Positions 61,375 to 64,000 of a stretch of DNA of 64,000 bases are shown here, piece after piece. How positions within the stretch are numbered: the stretch's first letter is position 1; each line of letters starts with the position of its first letter. Where the stretch lies: NCBI GenBank assembly GCA_030168575.1, contig CP115555.1:62001-126000 (forward strand), given 5' to 3'. The notes under the pieces are model-generated. The model saw nothing but the letters and a program-made list of their open reading frames with translations, did no database searches and was not told where the DNA came from. This DNA is from Methanomassiliicoccales archaeon LGM-RCC1. GTDB taxonomy: Archaea > Thermoplasmatota > Thermoplasmata > Methanomassiliicoccales > Methanomethylophilaceae. Made by a program: the position numbers and the translations under genes.

Positions 61375-62217
61375 TCAAAGTGCAGCGATGTCGCCTGCGA
61401 AGTCCTTTGCCTCTTTGGAGAGGACTTCCAAAGCGATATCGAGCGCCTGCTGAGCGGTAAGGGAACCGTCTGTCTCGTACTTGAACAGGAAGTTGGAGTC
61501 ATCCCAGTTGACGGCGATTCCTTCTGTCTCGTCCAGTTTCTCGAGGCATCCCCTTGCGTATCCGCATGCGACGGGGTCCTTGACGACCAGCTTCTTTCCC
61601 TTGACTTCGAGTCCGGCAGGGCAGAGCTCTGCGCACTCGATGACCTGGGGATCGGCAGCGTGCTTGGGGTCGATCTCGATGACGGGCATGTACTTGTATC
61701 CGACACCGTTGCAGACCTGCCACTTCACATGCTTCTTGGCCGTTCCCATTACAGCTTTCGCGTACACGGTGATACCCTGATCCGCGGTCAGCTCGACGAT
61801 CGGGATGAACTCATCGACGATCCTGAGCTTCTCCGGGTTGGGTCCGAGAGGCTGCAGGTCAGAGGACAGGACCGTTGCGGGTCCGGTCTTCTTCAGGCTG
61901 TAGATGATGGTACAGCTGGGGCAACCCTCTCCTCCGCATTCGCACTCGCTCTTGGGTACGAACAGATCAAGATCAGTGGGTACAGGGAGCATTCCCATCC
62001 TGTGGGCGATGATCTCCTCGAACAAGGGCGTGATGCTCTCATACTCCTTACCGTCGTCACCCTCGATCTTACCGGTGTAGAATTCCACACTGTCGATAGC
62101 CATCTTGGGTATGTCGGACAGGAGCGTTCTCCTGAGCGCATTCGCCATGGCCGGGGAAGAGTTCCTGAGTACGAACTTTGCCTTCCTGTCGGCCATTTCG
62201 ATAATCTCTATGTCCAT
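61375..62217 (-). CDS. rpo3: DNA-directed RNA polymerase subunit D (Rpo3)
   Basis: A 280-residue alpha-like assembly subunit of archaeal RNA polymerase. NALRRTLLSDIPKMAIDSVE is the alpha-type dimerisation motif. It keeps ferredoxin-like cysteines: CECGGEGCPSC near 100, and CAELCPAG plus CGYARGC near 200, so it may bind one or two [4Fe-4S] clusters. Last gene of the rps13-rps4-rps11-rpo3 operon; in most archaea rpl18e, rpl13 and rps9 follow, here the convergent polC does. Confidence 0.97.
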   Translation of the reverse strand: MDIEIIEMADRKAKFVLRNSSPAMANALRRTLLSDIPKMAIDSVEFYTGKIEGDDGKEYESITPLFEEIIAHRMGMLPVPTDLDLFVPKSECECGGEGCPSCTIIYSLKKTGPATVLSSDLQPLGPNPEKLRIVDEFIPIVELTADQGITVYAKAVMGTAKKHVKWQVCNGVGYKYMPVIEIDPKHAADPQVIECAELCPAGLEVKGKKLVVKDPVACGYARGCLEKLDETEGIAVNWDDSNFLFKYETDGSLTAQQALDIALEVLSKEAKDFAGDIAAL

Positions 62218-62229
62218 GGGATATCCCCC

Positions 62230-62619
62230 TCAGACCCTGCGTCCTCTGCGTCCGCCCTTCTTCTTGGTTCCGTCGTGCGGTATGGGTGTGACATCCTCGA
62301 TGCGACCGATCTTGAGTCCGGCCCTTGTGAGAGCACGGATTGCGGCCTGAGCACCGGGTCCAGGCGATACGGACTTGTTTCCTCCGGGAGCACGTACCCT
62401 GACGTGGATTCCGACGTACTCCTTCTCCTTAGCGACCTCGGCAATCTTCTCGGCTGCCCTCTGTGCCGCGTAAGGCGAAGACTGGTCCTTCGCCTGCTTT
62501 ACGACCATTCCACCGGTGACCTTTGCAACGGTCTCTGCTCCGGTGATGTCTGTCAATGTGATCATGACGTTGTTGTAGCTAGCAAAGATGTTAGCGACTC
62601 CCCATTTTGCGGCCATCAC
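62230..62619 (-). CDS. rps11: Ribosomal protein uS11
   Basis: A 129-residue small-subunit protein. [20 protein letters not shown] and the [18 protein letters not shown] stretch with a basic tail [11 protein letters not shown] are diagnostic. It overlaps the uS4 stop by four bases. Confidence 0.97.
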   Translation of the reverse strand: MMAAKWGVANIFASYNNVMITLTDITGAETVAKVTGGMVVKQAKDQSSPYAAQRAAEKIAEVAKEKEYVGIHVRVRAPGGNKSVSPGPGAQAAIRALTRAGLKIGRIEDVTPIPHDGTKKKGGRRGRRV

Positions 62620-63263
62620 TGCTCACCATCCTCGATTGTAATTCCTGCCTCTTCCGCGTCTGCCTTTGCTGCTGCGGCGGCTGCGGCCTCTGCTTCTGCC
62701 TCCGACTTGGCCCTGATTGCGGCGTTCTCTGCTGCCTGCTCTGCCGAGATCCTCATGGGGTGCATCTCGTCGGTGAAGGGCGAGGAGGGGTTGTACTCGA
62801 TTGAGGACTCCTCCTTCCTGGTGACGATGTATCCTGGAACGGTAACCTTGTGTCCGTTCACGAAGATGTGTCCGTGAGTGATCATCTGCCTTGCCTGCTT
62901 GATTGTGCTGGACAGTCCCTTCTCGTAGACGATAGTCTGGAGACGGCGTGAGAGAACATCCTCGTCCTTCAGTGTGAGGATGTCGTTCAGGGTAGCGTCA
63001 GTGGTGAGGAATCCGAGCCTTCCGCACTTTGCGAGAAGGGCGTCTGCCTCGATCTTTGCCTGCGCATCGCCTGTTCTGAGACGTGCCTGGAGTGTCCTGG
63101 ACTGGCCCCTCAGGTTCCTGAGGACGGTCTGAGCCTTCCAAACCTCTCTCTTGTTCTTGAGTCCGAAGGCGTTGACGACCTCGACCTCAGCCTTGATCCT
63201 CTCTCCCTGCCAGGGGTGCGAGGGGGTGTCATATGTCTTTCTTGAAAACTTAGGATCTCCCAT
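62616..63263 (-). CDS. rps4: Ribosomal protein uS4
   Basis: A 215-residue small-subunit protein with the S4 domain in the centre ([12 protein letters not shown]...[23 protein letters not shown], in pieces). The last 42 residues are an alanine/glutamate-rich tail, longer than typical. Fourth residue region [15 protein letters not shown] matches archaeal uS4. Confidence 0.97.
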   Translation of the reverse strand: MGDPKFSRKTYDTPSHPWQGERIKAEVEVVNAFGLKNKREVWKAQTVLRNLRGQSRTLQARLRTGDAQAKIEADALLAKCGRLGFLTTDATLNDILTLKDEDVLSRRLQTIVYEKGLSSTIKQARQMITHGHIFVNGHKVTVPGYIVTRKEESSIEYNPSSPFTDEMHPMRISAEQAAENAAIRAKSEAEAEAAAAAAAKADAEEAGITIEDGEQ

Positions 63264-63274
63264 TCAAACCACCT

Positions 63275-63748
63275 TCATTTCTTGGAGACTCCCATGGTGA
63301 GTCCGTGTCTTCCGTTCGAGCGAGTCCTCTGACCCCTTACCTTGTGGTGGGTCTCATGCCTGATTCCGCGGTAGCAGCGGATCATCTTCATCCTGTTGAC
63401 ATCCTCTTTCTGGATGATCTCCAGGTCCTGTCCGAACAGGTGCATGTCGGCTCCGGTCTCGTAGTCCATCTGCCTGTTGATAGCCCATGTGGGGGCGTAC
63501 TCGACGTAGGACTTGACGAGTGCCTCGATCTCTTTCACTTTGTCGTCGGGGAGGGATCCGATCTTGACGGACGGGTCGACCTGTGCCTTCTTGGCAACGA
63601 TCTGTGCGACCCTCTTTCCGACTCCCTTGATGCTCTGAAGGCCGATGACTGTCCTCTTCTGACCGTCGATATCGGAGTTGACGATACGGACGATGTAGTT
63701 GAAGTTCTCATCCTCGGTCTGCTGCGAGTCTTTCTTCGCTTTGGCCAT
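63275..63748 (-). CDS. rps13: Ribosomal protein uS13
   Basis: A 157-residue small-subunit protein. GLQSIKGVGKRVAQIVAKKA is the helix-hairpin-helix, and CYRGIRHETHHKVRGQRTRSNGR the rRNA- and tRNA-contacting tail (in pieces). GGAGG lies eight bases before its ATG. First gene of the ribosomal protein/rpo3 operon. Confidence 0.97.
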   Translation of the reverse strand: MAKAKKDSQQTEDENFNYIVRIVNSDIDGQKRTVIGLQSIKGVGKRVAQIVAKKAQVDPSVKIGSLPDDKVKEIEALVKSYVEYAPTWAINRQMDYETGADMHLFGQDLEIIQKEDVNRMKMIRCYRGIRHETHHKVRGQRTRSNGRHGLTMGVSKK

Positions 63749-63814
63749 TTTTCATTCCTCCGTAAATGATCCCCAAAGGGATTCAATCAAGCTCTTTTCC
63801 TTCCGGAAAGGGCT

Positions 63815-63862
63815 CTCAGTTTTCACTCCCATTTAGAGAGTGGGTCCTGAGTTTACGTAAAC
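63815..63862 (-). promoter_or_regulatory. Structured leader and palindrome of the rps13 operon
   Basis: Stem CTCAG (63815-63819)/CTGAG (63847-63851) and CACTC (63824-63828)/GAGTG (63838-63842) form an interrupted hairpin. GTTTACGTAAAC (63851-63862) is a perfect 12-bp palindrome placed at the transcription start predicted from the TATA box at 63881-63889. These could mediate operon-level control by a ribosomal protein or transcription factor. Confidence 0.5.
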
Positions 63863-63880
63863 GGCGGGATGTTCTTCTTA

Positions 63881-63922
63881 TTTATAAAACAGTAGGTCGC
63901 GTAAGAGTTATCTTATTATAAA
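63881..63922 (-). promoter_or_regulatory. Two TATA boxes of the rps13 operon
   Basis: TTTTATAAAT (63881-63890) and TTTATAATA (63914-63922) on the minus strand, giving predicted starts near 63859 and 63892. The second follows CCCC, a possible BRE. Confidence 0.55.
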
Positions 63923-63931
63923 GGGGTTGGA

Positions 63932-63953
63932 CGAGGGGGGGTCTCCCCCCTCG
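63932..63953. terminator. GC-rich terminator upstream of the rps13 operon
   Basis: CGAGGGGGG (63932-63940), GTCT, CCCCCCTCG (63945-63953), a 9-bp perfect stem after the stop of the partial gene on the minus strand. Confidence 0.65.
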
Positions 63954-63961
63954 AAACAGTT

Positions 63962-64000
63962 TCACTCCTTGTCGTAATTCCTTTCAACATTCATGTAGTT
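63962..64000 (-). CDS. C-terminal end of an unidentified protein (partial)
   Basis: The minus strand reads NYMNVERNYDKE followed by TGA at 63962-63964, with a strong terminator right after. Too little is present to name the gene. Confidence 0.45.
   Translation of the reverse strand, partial: NYMNVERNYDKE

Noticed and set aside
1-64000. CRISPR array, transposase, integrase or attachment sites
   Set aside because: No regularly spaced direct repeats with spacers, no transposase or integrase frame and no terminal inverted repeats were seen. The only regular repeats are the 21-bp array at 20891 and the coding repeats in the stomatin.

Overview
The window is about 55% GC, gene-dense and archaeal. 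It carries both subunits of topoisomerase VI, the large subunit of DNA polymerase D, an archaeal rps13-rps4-rps11-rpo3 operon, Nog1 and DRG GTPases, a DUF-type two-CCG HdrD-like protein, and lipid genes for tetraether membranes. TATA boxes lie about 25 bases before many start codons, so many transcripts are probably leaderless. The gene set, the nitrogenase-like enzyme and several bacterial-type genes (panD, thrS, htpG, a DUF1846 gene) suggest a gut-associated Thermoplasmatota methanogen of the Methanomassiliicoccales. That placement is inference; no rRNA or mcr gene is present.

Layout. 1-0.9 kb: end of an ABC export system. 0.9-5.8 kb: a nitrogenase-like reductase made of a NifH-NifD fusion plus a NifK-like subunit, divergent from an unknown Cys-rich protein, next to an iron-sulfur flavoprotein. 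6-7.9 kb: sufCB. 8-8.5 kb: a VOC protein and tRNA-Asp. 8.6-11.6 kb: a metal-chelate ABC importer. 11.7-15.3 kb: panD, RNase H, hisS, and a stomatin/NfeD pair. 15.3-18.8 kb: a heterodimeric ABC exporter. 19-24.2 kb: thrS, an NhaC-type antiporter behind three 21-bp-spaced repeats, and a MATE pump. 24.3-28.6 kb: a DRG GTPase and two zinc-ribbon proteins of unknown function. 28.7-31.9 kb: top6BA. 31.9-35.1 kb: an MFS pump and a HyuA-like protein. 35.1-35.6 kb: a gene-free stretch with strong RNA-like secondary structure. 35.6-40 kb: htpG, DUF362 and DUF1846 genes. 40.1-45.8 kb: a three-gene operon (TerB-domain protein, ATPase, Lhr-like helicase) matching the Shango antiphage system. 45.9-52.8 kb: aminotransferase, mevalonate kinase, HdrD-like protein, then a convergent tes-ferredoxin-geranylgeranyl reductase operon, i.e. 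an archaeal membrane lipid locus. 53-56.9 kb: a 1298-residue exported protein with a lamin-tail domain. 57-61.3 kb: nog1-polC. 61.4-63.9 kb: the rpo3/ribosomal protein operon with an operator-like leader.

The most notable items are the putative archaeal Shango system with an internally duplicated TerB-domain protein, the fused nitrogenase-like enzyme, the unassigned structured RNA candidate at 35.2-35.5 kb, the tes-Fd-GGR lipid operon with a nearby HdrD-like protein, and the tandem 21-bp repeats before the antiporter.
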